Below are positions 1 to 12,892 of a DNA stretch of 64,000 bases, in pieces. Under the pieces are notes generated by a model that was given only the letters and a program-made list of their open reading frames with translations, ran no database searches and was not told the DNA's origin. This DNA is from Kryptolebias marmoratus (Eukaryota > Chordata > Actinopteri > Cyprinodontiformes > Rivulidae), in contig NC_051444.1 of NCBI RefSeq assembly GCF_001649575.2, positions 24,248,328 through 24,312,327 on the forward strand, in the 5' to 3' direction. The translations under genes were made by a program, and so were the position numbers. The number at the start of each line of letters is the position of its first letter. Position 1 is the first letter of the stretch.

Positions 1-3000
1 GGACCTTTTTTAAAAGCGATCGTTCTCCCAAAGTGTGTGTTATATTGTCCGTCAACCTGAGCAGAGTCGTAAAAAAACAAACAAAACAAACAAAAAAAAA
101 TACAAAGCAAGACATCATTGCCTCAGCTGCGCTTGAAGCTGCAGCTGCGCCCTGCGGCCAATCCGCTGATTCCTGTAAATGTTTAGAAGGGCACTCTTTG
201 TTCAACATCTGGTCTGCACGCGGAGTGGTCGAGCCGCTCCGAATGTCCCTCCCCCCCCCGTGCCTGCGAGCTTTCAGAGATGTTTAGCCCAGCGGAGTTT
301 TGCCTCACTCACTTAAAGAAGTCAGCTGGCGATGAATCAATTCTTTGATCACGCCACTGCTTCTCCGACGGGCTTCTGTTTGTATCTTTCTGGCCGACAA
401 TCGAACTCCGGGTTTTGTTGCTTGCGACGTCCCGCCATGTCGTGTCATTCCAGAGCACCGGCTGGCTTCTGAAGCTTTTACTTTTCCGTTTTTCGAACAC
501 AGTTTGAGGTCAGGACATGTTTTTTATGTCATCCCCCTGCAACCAGAAGCCATTTATACAGCCCAGTGGTTAAAATAAGGTTCCCTGGCCGACTCCTGTG
601 GATCACTGTTTATCCGTCTTGTGTCTGTTCCTGTGATGTGAGTACACATCACAAGCCTGTCTGTGTGAGGGAATAGGCTTGGTTATGCAGTTCTTTATAC
701 CCATGAACTGTACTCAAACGTACCCCCCATACAGAAGAGCTTGGCTAGATTTGTTTTTCATGTTGTCCTACTTTATGCAATTTTAGGGCTTAAAAGAGAA
801 TCTAATAGATATTTATATTCATACATAAATAGCTACTGGAAGTAAATTGTTCATATTGATTAGTAAGTACCAAATCATTTTGTTTCTCATTTAAAATGTA
901 TTACAAATAAATTGAAAGCAGACAACGTTTCTCTTGTGTTTCTGGGAATTTAGCAGCCTCTCTGCCTAAACAGTGACACTGATGCCAAACCGTGTTGTTC
1001 TTGATTCGATGGAGCGATGTCTTCTTCCAGATGTCAGGAGATTAGGCAACACATGGGAGGGAACAGTACATGTCACATCTCATTAGGCCCAGGTAGCAGA
1101 GAGACACGCTGCTTTGTGGCTCCGTGGGCTGGGATGTCTCTGCACCAACCTCCGTTTTTGGTCTCTACGTTCCTTTTCACAACGCTTTCGAGATGCCGTC
1201 TTCCTGCCTCGGTGCGATCTGTGGAATGACTGAGGCCGGCGTGGGGAGTTGAAGGTGATCCACCCCCTCGTAGAAACATCTCCAAATGCATGAAACACCC
1301 AAAAACAACCCTCAAACTCTATAGTAACTATGCTAGGCCTGCATGTGAGGCTGTAACACTGCCACAGACATGAACCAAAAACAGGAAACAAGGCGCGCAG
1401 CATGCACACAAAGCTTTGCACTCTGGGTACAGACTGCAAACGCGACGAAAGGAGGACCAAGATGTGAATACACGAACAAGCATTGAACTCCAAGACCAGA
1501 AACGTGCAGGACAGCGTTGACTGGAGTTAGTGGCAGTCCTGAGAAGGGACATGGTTTGAGAGAAGGATTGTCCAAAGCCTGATCCCAAAGAGCAAACACA
1601 AAGAGCCAGCATGTAATCTGTCCTTATAGTGGTTGTTATAGCTGACATGCTTGGGGTCGTAGGTTAGACGTGAGATTAAGACATCACTGTTTCCAAAAGT
1701 TAGCTTTTAGACTGTCTACACAAAACTGCATTGATGGCGTCCTAAGATTTGTTCACTCTGAGGTTTGTTTGAAAAAATAAAAAGAGAGAAAAGAAAAGCA
1801 GTTTCAGGGCTCCTAAAACATTTCCATGTGGGCGTAAGGATGAAACACTAAAGAAACTCTTTGTGTATTTATAAAACACCGTTCCCCTGTAGGCGAACAC
1901 TTGTACCTCTGACCTGCCAATAGTGGTAGTAACAGAGCTGAGTTGGCATGTAAGTGTGAAGTGAGGGGCAACATGAGCAGAATTCCAACATAGTCAGCTC
2001 ACGACCAGGGGCAGCTTAAAGCAGAGGTTTGTTTTTGCGGCCATGTTTCAGAAGGGTTTTGTGAGAAGAGCTCTTCTGAGATCCAAGATGTGCAGCTAAA
2101 GTTCTGCTTTTTTTTTTAAAAATGCCTGTCTGGCCAGGTTGGATTTCTTAGTCGGGAACACTGCGATAAAACCCAAGTTTCAGTCTGAGCGAAATGATCT
2201 TCCTTACGTTATTATAACTCAGCCTCACGTTGCTCATTTAACCCTGTCACTTCCGCTCCCTACCCCCAACACACCCGTTGCTGTAAAAGGCAAATACGTT
2301 GAGATGACAGAGTCAGACTTTACATGTCATTATTTCCTCGGTGTGTCAGCCCCGTCGTGCATCATACGTGATGAATCCGCTTGGAGACTTCTTTATTATA
2401 TTTCAGCTCGGCGCTCATTAATTAATCCTGTTTTGGCTCTTGTCATTCGTGGGAGTCCTCCCACCTCTCACCTCCTGACAAGATGAAGGCTGTTCCTGCC
2501 TTTAACTGCCGAGTGGGTGTAAAATGTCAGCAAACATTTTGTCTGACTTACCGATTCCCGAACTTCGTGTTAAAGCAGCAAGTTCTGCTTCGTTTTTACC
2601 AGGGAATGTGTAAAAGTAACGTGTAATTTCAGGTGAAAGCCCACAGTGTAACTGGTAAATCAGAGGCTATGTGTCTGCTATATCTTACTGTATCGGTGCC
2701 GTTTTAACTTTAATTGACATTGAAGTTTTTGGTTGTTTTCTGGGAAACTGAACTCTGCTCTTTTGTTGAGCCCATCCACTAATCGTACAGTAAAAAAGCC
2801 AACTTCCTGTTTGCTCAGCAGAGGTCGTGTTGTTTGGAAACCAACATTCAGCGCCACTTTATGGAGCATCTCAGAAGCACCCCTAAAGTTTTACATGAAT
2901 TGTTTTATTAGTCCAGCCTTCCTTATGACAAATATGTACCTTTTTTTATTAGTACCCTAAAAAACCGAAGAGTCTGTATCGATGATGAAACAAGAGTTGG

Positions 3001-5066
3001 GGCTCATGGGTTTGTTGGAATCACCACGAGTTGTTTCTGAAGGTCTCATAATCCAGTCTAATTAAAGTTTTAAAACCGACGGAGCAGGGGAGGAATCTAA
3101 AGAGAGGCTGACTCGAGCTTTATTTATTTATATTTTCACAAATTTATTATGTCTCTTTTTGGTTCCTGTATGGATTTTGTGAGTGTGTGTGTGCCGGCAG
3201 GCTTGCATATAAATATAAAAGCTTTTTATTTATTGATGATTGCAGGCAGTCAGTAATTTATCAAGTTTTTTTTTTTTTTTTCTTTGTAAATTTTTGCTGA
3301 TACAAGGCTTAGACAAAGAAAGAATGGCAGCACTGGCATTTGAAAACTTTGTTGTAAGACCCAGAACTGGATTCTTAACATTTGGATGTGAAAAATCTTG
3401 AAAAACTTATGGCCATATCTAAAATAAATGATTGAATTTTAAACAAAATTGTGTCACGATGGATAAAGTTGACCGAACCCACATTATTATACATATTTTT
3501 TTATTATTCAGCACCCACTGAAATAATGATTTATTGGTAGTGAATGAAAAGAAATGTATTTTAAAAGCGTTTGCCATAAATTCGGTGGTTTTAATGGCGC
3601 AGAGGTTGTCAGAATGTTTTGCACATGTACAAATTAATAACACCGAGATAATTATCCAGTCTGGGTGGAAGTTTAATTGCAGCTGCTGCACACAGGGCTG
3701 CTTTTCACGAGCGGCTTGGCGGCGATGGGATCAAAACGATGAAAAAAGTAAATAAAGCGCATTTATGTGCAACTTAGACTGATGTGTGTCTGATGGAAAG
3801 GCCGGACCTTGAGGACAACAAACAGGTGCGGCATTTTGGGACAAACTCTACGTGCAAACACGTGATTATAAAAGCAAACATGGCCGTCTCATCCTCTCGC
3901 TGGATTCCTAATGTATAAAATTCAAATAAGACTTGCATTTTTATCGACTGGTGTCCTCAGGTATAGTGGACAAATTACAATATTTTTCCCTGAAGCTGTA
4001 AAACCTTTGCATGGGACATTAATTATTACCAGTCTTAAATATCCACAGAACCAAACGTATCGTTCATGAGTGGATTTTACAGCAGATGACTGGATTCAGA
4101 GGTTCTTTTTTTTTAAAACTCAGTGCACCTTTCATGGTTTTCTTTCTTTTATTTTTGAGCAACTTTCCCTAAACTTGGTTTCATTTCCCCTCCACTGAAC
4201 GTCTTCACACTCTTTTAATTTGCGCTTCACCTCCTGTTGGATTTGTCACATCTCTGACTGAAATGGGTCTTTTTTTTAAATTATTTATTCATTTATTTAT
4301 TTATTTATTATGGTCCTGCAACTTCCATTTGGCTCAGCTTTGAAATTCATAAACACATCAACAATAAAGCCGTGATTGTATACCTCGCGTGCACACGTGT
4401 CCCGAAAACTGAAAGCGATGACTGATAACAGAGGACGAGAAGGGTGTTATTATCGCGCCCTCCGGATGGCCGTGCGCCACCAACGCGCACGTGTAGCAGT
4501 CTGCGCGTTGAGAAATTATTTTTGACAAGAAGCGTTTTAATTTACTTTTCAAGTGGGCCCATTTTTCTTCAGCCCGACTTGTGCACTTCAATTTCAGTTA
4601 TTGATTCGCCCCACGTTTCTCGGAGCGACTTTCAGGAGTCCCCGGAGGATGAGTGCGAATTTGTTGGGTAAAGAAGGAGAAGTGAGGGAAATGAGAGCGC
4701 CGCCACGCCAGTGCGCGGGCTCCCTTTGTGAAATTATTCCTACCTGATGGTTTATCAGCACTAAATGTCAAATTCGGAGAGAAGAGCTGCTGCCTTTTGT
4801 TTTGATTACTTGTTGGAGGCTACTTGGTGACTCAGAATTACGACTACATAGGCAAAGTGTCCACTGAGGTCTCACTGAGGGTTTGTGACTAGGAAGCCAC
4901 GTTTTAAACGGCCTGTTTTTTTGTTTTTACAGCTTACAGTGATTACTACGGTTCCTTCAAATTCTTTCCCTGCCCACTTCCGTTCCCTCCTCAGCCCACC
5001 TCGGCAGCAAGCCCCCCCACGCTTGTGATTTAAATCTCCTGAAATGAAGACGGGACGACCTGGACC

Positions 5067-5580
5067 CAGTGTTGCCAGGTCAGAAATGTAGGATTATCAT
5101 ACCAGAGACATAAAATTATCGTTATTTTGAGGGAAATTATCGTACACCCGTCTATTGATGCGCTAAAGTCACTCTAGTGTTGAATAGTGTCTGACAGGTT
5201 CTCAGCGCTTCTTCTTCCAGACTGGCCCTGCTTTCCTCACTCATGGGGTGGGCGCAGCAGACGATTCAGCCAATCATGGCCGTTGTTCTGAGGCAAACGC
5301 ATACACGTCACTCGTAGCTCACATTTATAAACGCACGATTGGCTAAACAATTCCAGCCAATTGTGCATCTGTTTCCGGGAACAGATGCCTTCAGGGTTCA
5401 CAAAAATAAAAACCCTGACAGGCAGGTGCGCCAGGCTGATTACAACCGATTACAACCACACATTCACGGAATGGTCAAATTATCGTATATTTGGCCTCTT
5501 TTGGGATTATTGATCGTACATCGTACAGAGGGCAAAATTATCGTACAAATACAATAATTATCGTAGACCTGGCAACACTG
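5067..5580. mobile_element. Non-autonomous hAT-like element, 514 bp, perfect 8-bp TSD
   Basis: The left terminus is CAGTGTTGCCAGGTC and the right terminus is its exact reverse complement GACCTGGCAACACTG. The flanks are an exact 8-bp direct repeat CCTGGACC (5059-5066 and 5581-5588). CAG-type short inverted termini plus 8-bp duplications are the hallmark of the hAT superfamily. The motif AATTATCGT recurs at least five times, mostly near the two ends, like subterminal transposase-binding repeats. No transposase is encoded, so it would need a partner in trans. The perfect duplication suggests a fairly recent insertion. Confidence 0.85.
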
Positions 5581-6970
5581 CCTGGACCAGTCTTGTAATA
5601 GTTCCTGTTTATCGTCAGCGTGGTTTTGGAGACCCGGACAGTCGGAGCTGTAGCCTCAGATGCTTTCTGTCGACGGCTGTTTTGAGCGGTTTTGGAGACT
5701 CCCTCGCAAATGCCGTTCACAGTTTGTTACAGTCCACTGAGATGAAACCTTTTAATTATCATCAACTTCGCAGCTAACAATAGAGCTGTTTTTCTAATAT
5801 CTCTCTTTTATTTTTTTCTTCTTCTTCTTCTGCCGGTGGGAAGTCCCAGCGGGAAAGCTTGCCTGGGATCAGTTGAGTACAAGGGAACGAATGGGTTCAG
5901 AGCAGCTTGGGTTGCAACATGTGTTGCAACATGCATCTAATATCCCATCATGCCTGTAGGCATGACCCGTCTTGTGTGTGCTCAGCGCGTTGCTTCGTGT
6001 CTGTGATTGGAGTCCGCTGAAAGGCACACACCCTGTCGCGAAAAAAAGGAAGTTTGAATACGATTGCTCCCGTCCAACCAAATCCAAGATGACTTGTGCT
6101 GTTATTGGCATTTAAAGTACTTTTTAAATTTTTCTTTTTTTATCAATCCCTTCTAAAAAGCTTGGTGAATGTTAAAGAAATAGTTTTCTTCCAATTGAGT
6201 GTACCAGCAATTAATCACTTTCTTTTTTTTTTTTCATCTTTTGGATATAAATGTGCAATTATTTAGAGTGCCATGTCATGTTTGGAGTTTTTATCATGCT
6301 TTTTAATCATAATCCAATTAGAGTTGGTAGATATTGGCAGCAAGTGTGACAATAAATATTTGCATAAAATCCATCAATAAATTAATGTATGACTGGGAAA
6401 TATGCATGATTTATTCCTCTCCCTAATTAGTCCCACCGGGTAATTTATATGTTAATGGAAAGTGATGAATTGTAGGTTAAACTCTGGCTCCTAAACAGGT
6501 GATGTGTTTCAGATAGATTTGTATCTCTTAGGGCTCTTAAGGTGCCTCGCTGTCTTTAAGAACACAAAATGGCGTGTTACGTGTTTTCACATAACGGCGA
6601 AGCCTCTGTGGGCATATCAGCAAAAGAAAACATGCACACCATATTTAATATTTTCCTTATTTCCCCAAAGTGACTGCTTAAAAAATTGCACAACTTAAGG
6701 CACATTTGTGTTTCTGATCCAAGGTGACAGGCAGTTTTTGTAGTCAGTTACTTGTTTAGCTTGATCTCCAAGGAAATCCTTAAAGCCTCGTGCATATTCT
6801 ATTAATCTGCTCATTCTTATTCTATACCTGATTTTAATCAAGGACAGTAGGAACCCGACTGTGTGATTTAACAGTATGTCTGCCCTGTGTGTGTGTGGTT
6901 GCACTGAGGCGGGATATGCAGACATTAGGCGGGTTTGCTGCTCTTTGTAGCGTAGACGTCCCCCCCCCCC

Positions 6971-7029
6971 NNNNNNNNNNNNNNNNNNNNNNNNNNNNNN
7001 NNNNNNNNNNNNNNNNNNNNNNNNNNNNN
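6971..7029. other. Assembly gap (59 N)
   Basis: Bases are unknown. A run of C immediately precedes the gap, which suggests sequencing failure at a homopolymer. Confidence 0.98.
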
Positions 7030-8014
7030 CTTCTCTTCATCCAGTGATGGACACGTGCGTTCATTAGCATTCATGTGATCATAGGCTCTGCAGGCGAAAC
7101 CAAGCAGGCGGTGGAGGGTTTGGTGGCTGAAACTGATGGCCAATTCCAAATGTTTTGCGCCGCCAGCGTCGGGATAAACCCTTTATTTTGGAGGAAACTG
7201 CCGTTTGCAGGCACAATAAGATCAGCGGAGTCCCTCTTTTTTTTATTTTATTTAATTTTTTTTTGTTTCTGCTGTTTAAAACCCAACAAAGATTAGACCA
7301 AACTCCCTGCCCTTGCACTTTGACCGCGGAGACATTACTGCTCTCCTGGAATCACTCGGCTCCATCACACTCGGGTAATAAGGGTTGAGACTGGCAGCGC
7401 AGCACTTCTGTTCAATAGATGGTGCTGAGCAAGGATGTGGAAAATGAAGCTCCCACCCAGTCGATTTAAATGGAGAATTGTGATTAATTGGAATCGATGA
7501 TGCCGGCTTCGACACTCACCAGCTCCCACCGACAGTGCCCTTGTGTTCACCCGCACGCCTTGTGCTTATGTACAGTTTAGCACATAATGCAGACGTGTTC
7601 ACGGCCTCATAACCATCCACTTCATTATAACAGGCGGCTACTCAATGACATGGCCGAGTTATGTCCGCATGCAGCGGGGTTTCCCAGATATATTGCACGG
7701 AAACACTCCCACACACACACACGGTGTTAGGACGCTGCAAACTGATGAGCTTAGCTCAGGGAGAAGTGATGAGGTTGTAGGAAGAAAGGGTTAGTCAAGA
7801 CACAGCAGGCCAGGTCAGAAAGTGCTAAACAGGCGATGTTGGTTCAGCCTCTGTGGAAGCAGAGTTTCTCTTCAGTGTCTGCTGGAAACCTTAAGAACGA
7901 TTGACGACATCCTGTCCAGGTCTTCAGCTCTTACATCAAGTTTCACACAAACCATATTTTCGTTATACTTTCGGATGTTTCTGCCCGCATCTGTGGGCTT
8001 TTGTGCGTTTGTTC

Positions 8015-8545
8015 ACGTGTCTGTCTTGTAGTGGCATATCTGGCAGAGCCACTGGACGCAGTTTAATAAAACTTGCCGAAATAATCACTGGATTTACGTC
8101 GACAACCGATTAACTATAAGGGTCAATCAAATTCTGCTGACCTTAAGAAGCACGAAAATGGCTTTATTTCTGTCCACTTTACAGATATTGTGCTAAAACT
8201 CGGTGTAGTAGTAGCTGAAGGTCACTGACACCACGTTTTCTGAGCTCGACAGCTCGCAGTAACACATGAGATCTCGCATAACATTCTTTTTAAAGCTTTG
8301 ACCAAAGCAGCTATAACTACTAATTGACCTTAGCCAACAAAAATGGCTCTCAGTTTTAAAAGACGTTGAGCTAAAATACTCTAAGGGCTCACAGATTGTG
8401 CACGGTTATTTTTAAAGTTTGACAAAAGTGGCTACAATTGTTATTTCTTAACATAAGACCACTGTAGTTTAAAAAGAAAGCGGTAAATGTAATTTTCTTC
8501 AAGGAATGCTAGGTCTTAAATGCATTCTTACATTACCAAAAAGTA
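8015..8545 (+). repeat. Dispersed 305-bp-unit family, copy 1
   Basis: The order CTGTCTTGTAG, GCCACTGGAC, AAATGGCTTTATTTC, ACAGATATTGTGCTAAAA, GTAGTAGTAGCTGAAGGTCA, GAGATCTCGCATAA is followed by a second, shortened unit (TAATTGACCTTAGCCAAC on). It ends with the shared terminal motif AAGGAATGCTAGGTCTT at 8501-8517. Confidence 0.7.
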
Positions 8546-10096
8546 CTCAAAATAATAAATGACTATGATTTCATTTTCTTTGTTTTATTCTAATCTCATT
8601 TGTTGGATAATTTAATCCAGTATAAACAGTATTCAATTCACCGCAGGGCACAAATGGCTCCAATCTGAATCACTCACTTTTCGTCTCGCCTGGCATGATT
8701 AGGCAGGAGGTGATTGGCAGCTCCGACACAACAATATCAGCGTTGGCATCGGCTAAACTCATATTAGCTGAGCTGTTGTGTCGAGATACACCCAGAGACA
8801 CCGCGCACATCTGCCAGGGCTGGGAGAGAGTCTGTAGCTGCTGGGGGCTTTATCTGAAAGTGTGATTTACCCCGGAGTCGCGCTTGGCAGGGATTTGAAG
8901 TGATGTCTGCTGGAGAGGGGTGTGTGTGTGTGTGAGGGGGGCTGGGGAAGCGGACACCAAATCATCACTCAGCAAGTGCTCAGCATCACTTTCTGCATAA
9001 AAGCGCAGTTATGGGAGACAAACTTGCATTTGCAAACAGATAAACATTCTCTGAAAGCAGCCTTTTTTTTTTCATGTTCACACACACTTTTATCTAGTTT
9101 TTTTTTTCCTTTTCTTTGTCACACACACAAGCGTTACCAAGGATACAACCAAACTCAGTCCAAAAACTCAAGAGGCTCTCCATGGTAATAACACAGCATG
9201 ATATTCTTTTTCTGCTAGATGGAGAGGCCTTCTTCCTTTTAAAAAAACAATAACTCTCTTCTTCTGCTTCGCTGCAAAAAATCGTTTTGGCGTTCAGACC
9301 GCATACTTCGTAAGGTCCCCTTTTTTTTTTTGGATCTAGGCCGCGGTCGTTTCGAAAGGGCCTCATGAGCGTTGCTTACAGATTGACGGCTTCAGGCGCA
9401 GGAAATAATTATTTGGTGCCGAGATGAAAGTTGGGATACGGCACCGCAAACAGCCCGTGGATCCAGATTTTTTAATTAGTGTCACGTATCTCCAGCTCTG
9501 AGAGGCCAATTACCATCCGCCATCAAAGATAAGTCATCACGCTGCAAATGTGTGTGTGTGTGTGGCTGGGTGTGTTTGTTTGAGGGTTTGTGTGTTTAAG
9601 AAGTCAGCGTAGGTCAGCGTTAATTTTTTTGACCTCTACAACTTTTGTAAAGCAGATCCTGAATTTGAATTTCAAGATGCTAATTCCTGCAGGGGGGGGT
9701 ATTTTTTGGGTTTTCTGTAGATTTGTTTTTACTTTAATTTAATTTATGCTTGACTCGGATGAAGCAGCAAGTTCAAGGATCCATCTGTTTGTTTTTCCAA
9801 GTGTGATTAACTGCGAACGGTTATATTAAAAAAAAATATATCTGCAGTTAAAAGTGAAATAAAGTGGATTTAAAATAGTCTCTTTGGTGTAATAGTTGTG
9901 GGAAGTTAATTATGAGAAGATAGTTCTTTTCCGATCTAAAAATATTCGTTTAAATACGAATATTTCCACAATTTCTAAAGTTTGCGTTGCTTTTGTCTTT
10001 ACGCTGTCTTTGCTGCTTGTTTTTCTCCTGACTTTTAAATCTGTTATATATGTTCTCCTTTTTTTCAATTTTTTTTTCCCCCTTATTTGTTTTCAG

Positions 10097-10372
10097 GTAT
10101 TCCCAGGTTTGCCAGCCAGCCCTCGCCGGCCTCCGTTTACCTCGGGGACAGTCAGGTCATGGCGTGCGAGGTCAACTACGACCTGGTGCCGTTCACCCGC
10201 TGGGAGAAAGACCGCCAGCCGCTGGAGCTGAGCGCCAGGCTCACGCAGCTGCCTGGCGGCGCTCTGGTCATCAGCAATGCCTCGGAGGCCGACACTGGTC
10301 TTTACCGCTGTCTGGTGGAAAACGTCGGCTCCTCCAAGTTCAGCGACGAGGCCCAGCTGCAGACGATACCTG
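10097..10372 (+). CDS. neo1: neo1 exon 3: immunoglobulin domain 2 (complete domain in one exon)
   Basis: The exon is 276 bp (92 codons), with acceptor TTTTCAG before 10097 and donor G|GTAAAT after 10372. Both flanking introns are phase 1, so the exon is a symmetric module. Read from the split Gly codon it begins GIPRFASQPSPASVYLGD. It shows the I-set Ig landmarks: the first disulfide Cys in 'VMACEV', the core Trp in 'FTRWEK', and the second Cys in 'ADTGLYRCLVEN'. The sequon in 'ISNASEAD' is a likely N-glycosylation site, also present in mammalian neogenin as I recall it. The domain sits in the extracellular Ig horseshoe. An ATG-initiated frame overlapping the exon is only read-in from the intron. 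No exon for Ig1 is visible in the preceding 10 kb. Confidence 0.94.
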
Positions 10373-12652
10373 GTAAATCAGGGCCGGGCAGTCGAAGTCT
10401 GAGTCTTCTTTAGGAAGACGCATTTGTTCTCGTCTCGGTGTGTGTTTGGTGTTTAATAGGGTTGTGCGTCTCCGGTTTGTGGCCGATATATATCGCTTGA
10501 TACACCACCATTATTAGATTTATTAAAAATACAAAACAACCATACAATACGATTCAACCCTTAATCACAATACAGGGAAATTCCATATTGATTGTATTCA
10601 TCACGTTGAGATTATCTACAACAAAACCAAGGAACAATCCTATGTCAGTTATTGAGATGAATTATTTTAAACCTTATAAAAAAATGACCGCTCACAAAAA
10701 GGTTTTGTTTTAAAATTGCAATGTTTCATAAAATCTGACACAGAAATACTAAACATTACCTAAAAAGGAGGCTTGGTGCAAATTGGTTCAACCTGCCAGC
10801 AGCAGAGGTGTTTCACACTTTTTCAGTAACTCAGCAGTGAGCAGAAAATGCATTTTCTACATTATAATCAATAACGGACAAGTAATTTTTTTTCTGCAAT
10901 ATTAGTTTTTACACATGATCAGGGTGAAGCACACTTTCAGCTTTTGTTGCTGTTCATATCAACGCTGCTGCAGTTCTTCTCCTGAACAGTAGGTGTCACT
11001 AATGAATAAACAATATTGCTAAACAGCAGGAAGTGCAACCAAAAGAAGAGATGTCTGCTCAGAGAAATGAAGAGAGAGGGATTCGTTCTTCATCATTGAC
11101 TGTACGTAGAAATATTAAACCTCATACGGGTACACAGAACTGAAAGCCAGCGTCCCCGTAAGCTGGTCCCACTTTAAGTCCTGTCCCCTCCATGTAAACA
11201 AGCAGGACTTTGCCCCCTATTGACGCCTGTGGATTCGTGTAGTTCTTGCTGTGTGTACGGTGCATTTTTAATAGCTGTAATTAGTCGTGTCAGGATTAAA
11301 AGAAAGCTCGTGTAACAGTGTGATTGGGTGCAGGCGAGGAGTGCGCAGATTATGGTCCCTAAAAATACAACATGGCAGCTCCCGTAAACCGGGTCCTGTT
11401 GACTTTGTGACTTTGATTCCCCGACATAAGATGATGGGGACACAAGCTTCAGTATTATAATATTTTGTCAGTGGTATTCATGCACAATCATAACTACACT
11501 TTTCTGCCATTTCCTACAGTGGATCCCTGTAAAAGTGAACCTGTCTGCAGACTCAGACTCTTCGTTTAATCAACAGGCTCTCTGAATGCAGTCGTACATG
11601 TGCGCGTTCGAATTGATTAACCTTCATGTCTCTAGTATTTAAACACTCAGAGATATTTACTGGACACTATTGTGTCCATATTGAAGGTTTTCAGTGCTTA
11701 CCTGTTAATCACAAATTTCCACTCCCTAATTAGGTTTTCTAGACTGCTGTTGATCCTTCTGTGCAGTAAAATACATTTAAAATATAGTCCAGCGCATTCT
11801 TTCATTATAGCCATCCATGTTATTCTTGGTTTTTGGAGTACTGCTCATTATCTTTAGCGTCGGGAGACGTGCCTGACGGGGATGAAAAATGGTTTAATGC
11901 TACAAGGAGCGTCTGATTCCCATTAGAGCTGTAAGTAACGTAACCATAACTCAGCTGTTGCACAAAAGGAGGCTGGATTCCATCATGGCAGGGTCTCGTC
12001 TCGCCCCTCTCTAGAAGTTTTATTTACAGAGTTGTTAAACACCAGGCTCCGACCAGCACCGAGACGATATTAGAGGCAGTAACTCAGCCTCCAACAAGAC
12101 CCCTGTGGGGTTCTTCATCCTCTGTATGCCTCCTCGGAGGATGTGTGTTGGCCTGGCGAATGGATGGGTGCATACAGGAGGTAAACTCATAAATCTGTCT
12201 GAGGAAATTAAAAGAAAATGAGTTTGGAGCCAGATAAATGGGCTACATAAATACGTTCGCTGCAACTCATAAGCTCGACATCAGCGGAGCTTTGGTGTTC
12301 CCACTGAAAGACAATAAATGAGCGTGTCATACTTTTCTTCCTCTTAGGTCAAGTCACTGAATTAATGATAAAAATGGCTTTTCAGTGGCCGCCGCTTCAT
12401 TGGCTGGATCATTTGAACCTTCTGTTTACTGAAGGATGATACTCAATTAGCTGCAGCTGGAGGGAAGCTCTAAGCTCATCCAGAGACTTTTCGCTGAGTT
12501 GGATGTTATTCATCTGATTCTTCTTGGTTTAGGTTTCAGAACGTGCTCCCTTAATTCTTCAAATTAAAGCCACGTGTAACAGAGCTGGTTGAACTGTCTG
12601 CAGCCTCAGCCTGAACGGTTTGTCTGTTTTTTTTTTACCGCCCCCATCTCAG
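10373..12652 (+). other. Intron between exons 3 and 4 (2,280 bp)
   Basis: GT (10373) to AG (12652). Bases from about 10455 to 11090 read like an old interspersed repeat: a GGGTTGTGCGTCTC start, then AT-rich degenerate sequence with CAATAC/ATACAATAC motifs. I could not identify ends or a class. The remainder shows nothing I can name. Confidence 0.8.
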
Positions 12653-12803
12653 AAACTGGAGAGGAGAGGAAGCTGGAGTTCCTGGTGCAGCCCGCTTCCG
12701 TGACCAAGCTGATGGGCACCAGCGTGCTGCTGCCCTGTGTGGTCGCCGGCTTCCCCGCGCCTCACGTTCGCTGGATGTTTGGAGACAAACTGCTGGAGGA
12801 GAG
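12653..12803 (+). CDS. neo1: neo1 exon 4: first half of immunoglobulin domain 3
   Basis: The exon is 151 bp, entered in phase 1 and left in phase 2. The acceptor is CATCTCAG before 12653, with a pyrimidine/T-rich tract upstream. The donor is AG|GTATGAG after 12803. The translation starts ETGEERKLEFLVQPASV, then has the first disulfide Cys in 'VLLPCVVAGFPAPHVRW' with the core Trp eleven residues later, and runs to 'GDKLLEE'. The second disulfide Cys comes from the next exon, almost 12 kb downstream. The stretch after the donor stays open for several codons, which makes the exon look longer in an ORF view. The GTATGA donor and the frame with exon 5 set the true end. Confidence 0.93.
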
Positions 12804-12892
12804 GTATGAGCATGATCTCTTTTTTTGTTTTTTTGCCAAAGCAGACCGGCGATAAGGTTTTTACTTGTGCCTGTGTGTGTGTTCGTTGGTCA

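Larger units (their letters stand above)
1..10096 (+). other. Intron upstream of the Ig2 exon (3' part)
   Basis: No coding exon is recognisable in these 10 kb; in particular nothing resembles Ig1. It holds a 514-bp hAT-like element (5067-5580), an N gap (6971-7029) and one copy of the dispersed 305-bp family (about 8015-8545). An AT-rich, repeat-poor block at about 6180-6480 and another at 9380-9560 look like candidate regulatory DNA. Short TG runs occur near 8918, 9551 and 3182. The rest is unremarkable intron. The 3' end has a T-rich tract at 10058-10095 in front of the acceptor. Confidence 0.85.

Noticed and set aside
6180..6480. CRISPR-like or regular spaced repeats anywhere in the window
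   Set aside because: No array of identical short repeats with unique spacers exists; the tandem repeats found are satellites. The organism is a vertebrate.
10050..10376. Alternative frame over exon 3
   Set aside because: A frameshifted reading of the Ig2 exon. The frame with the paired Cys and Trp is the real one.
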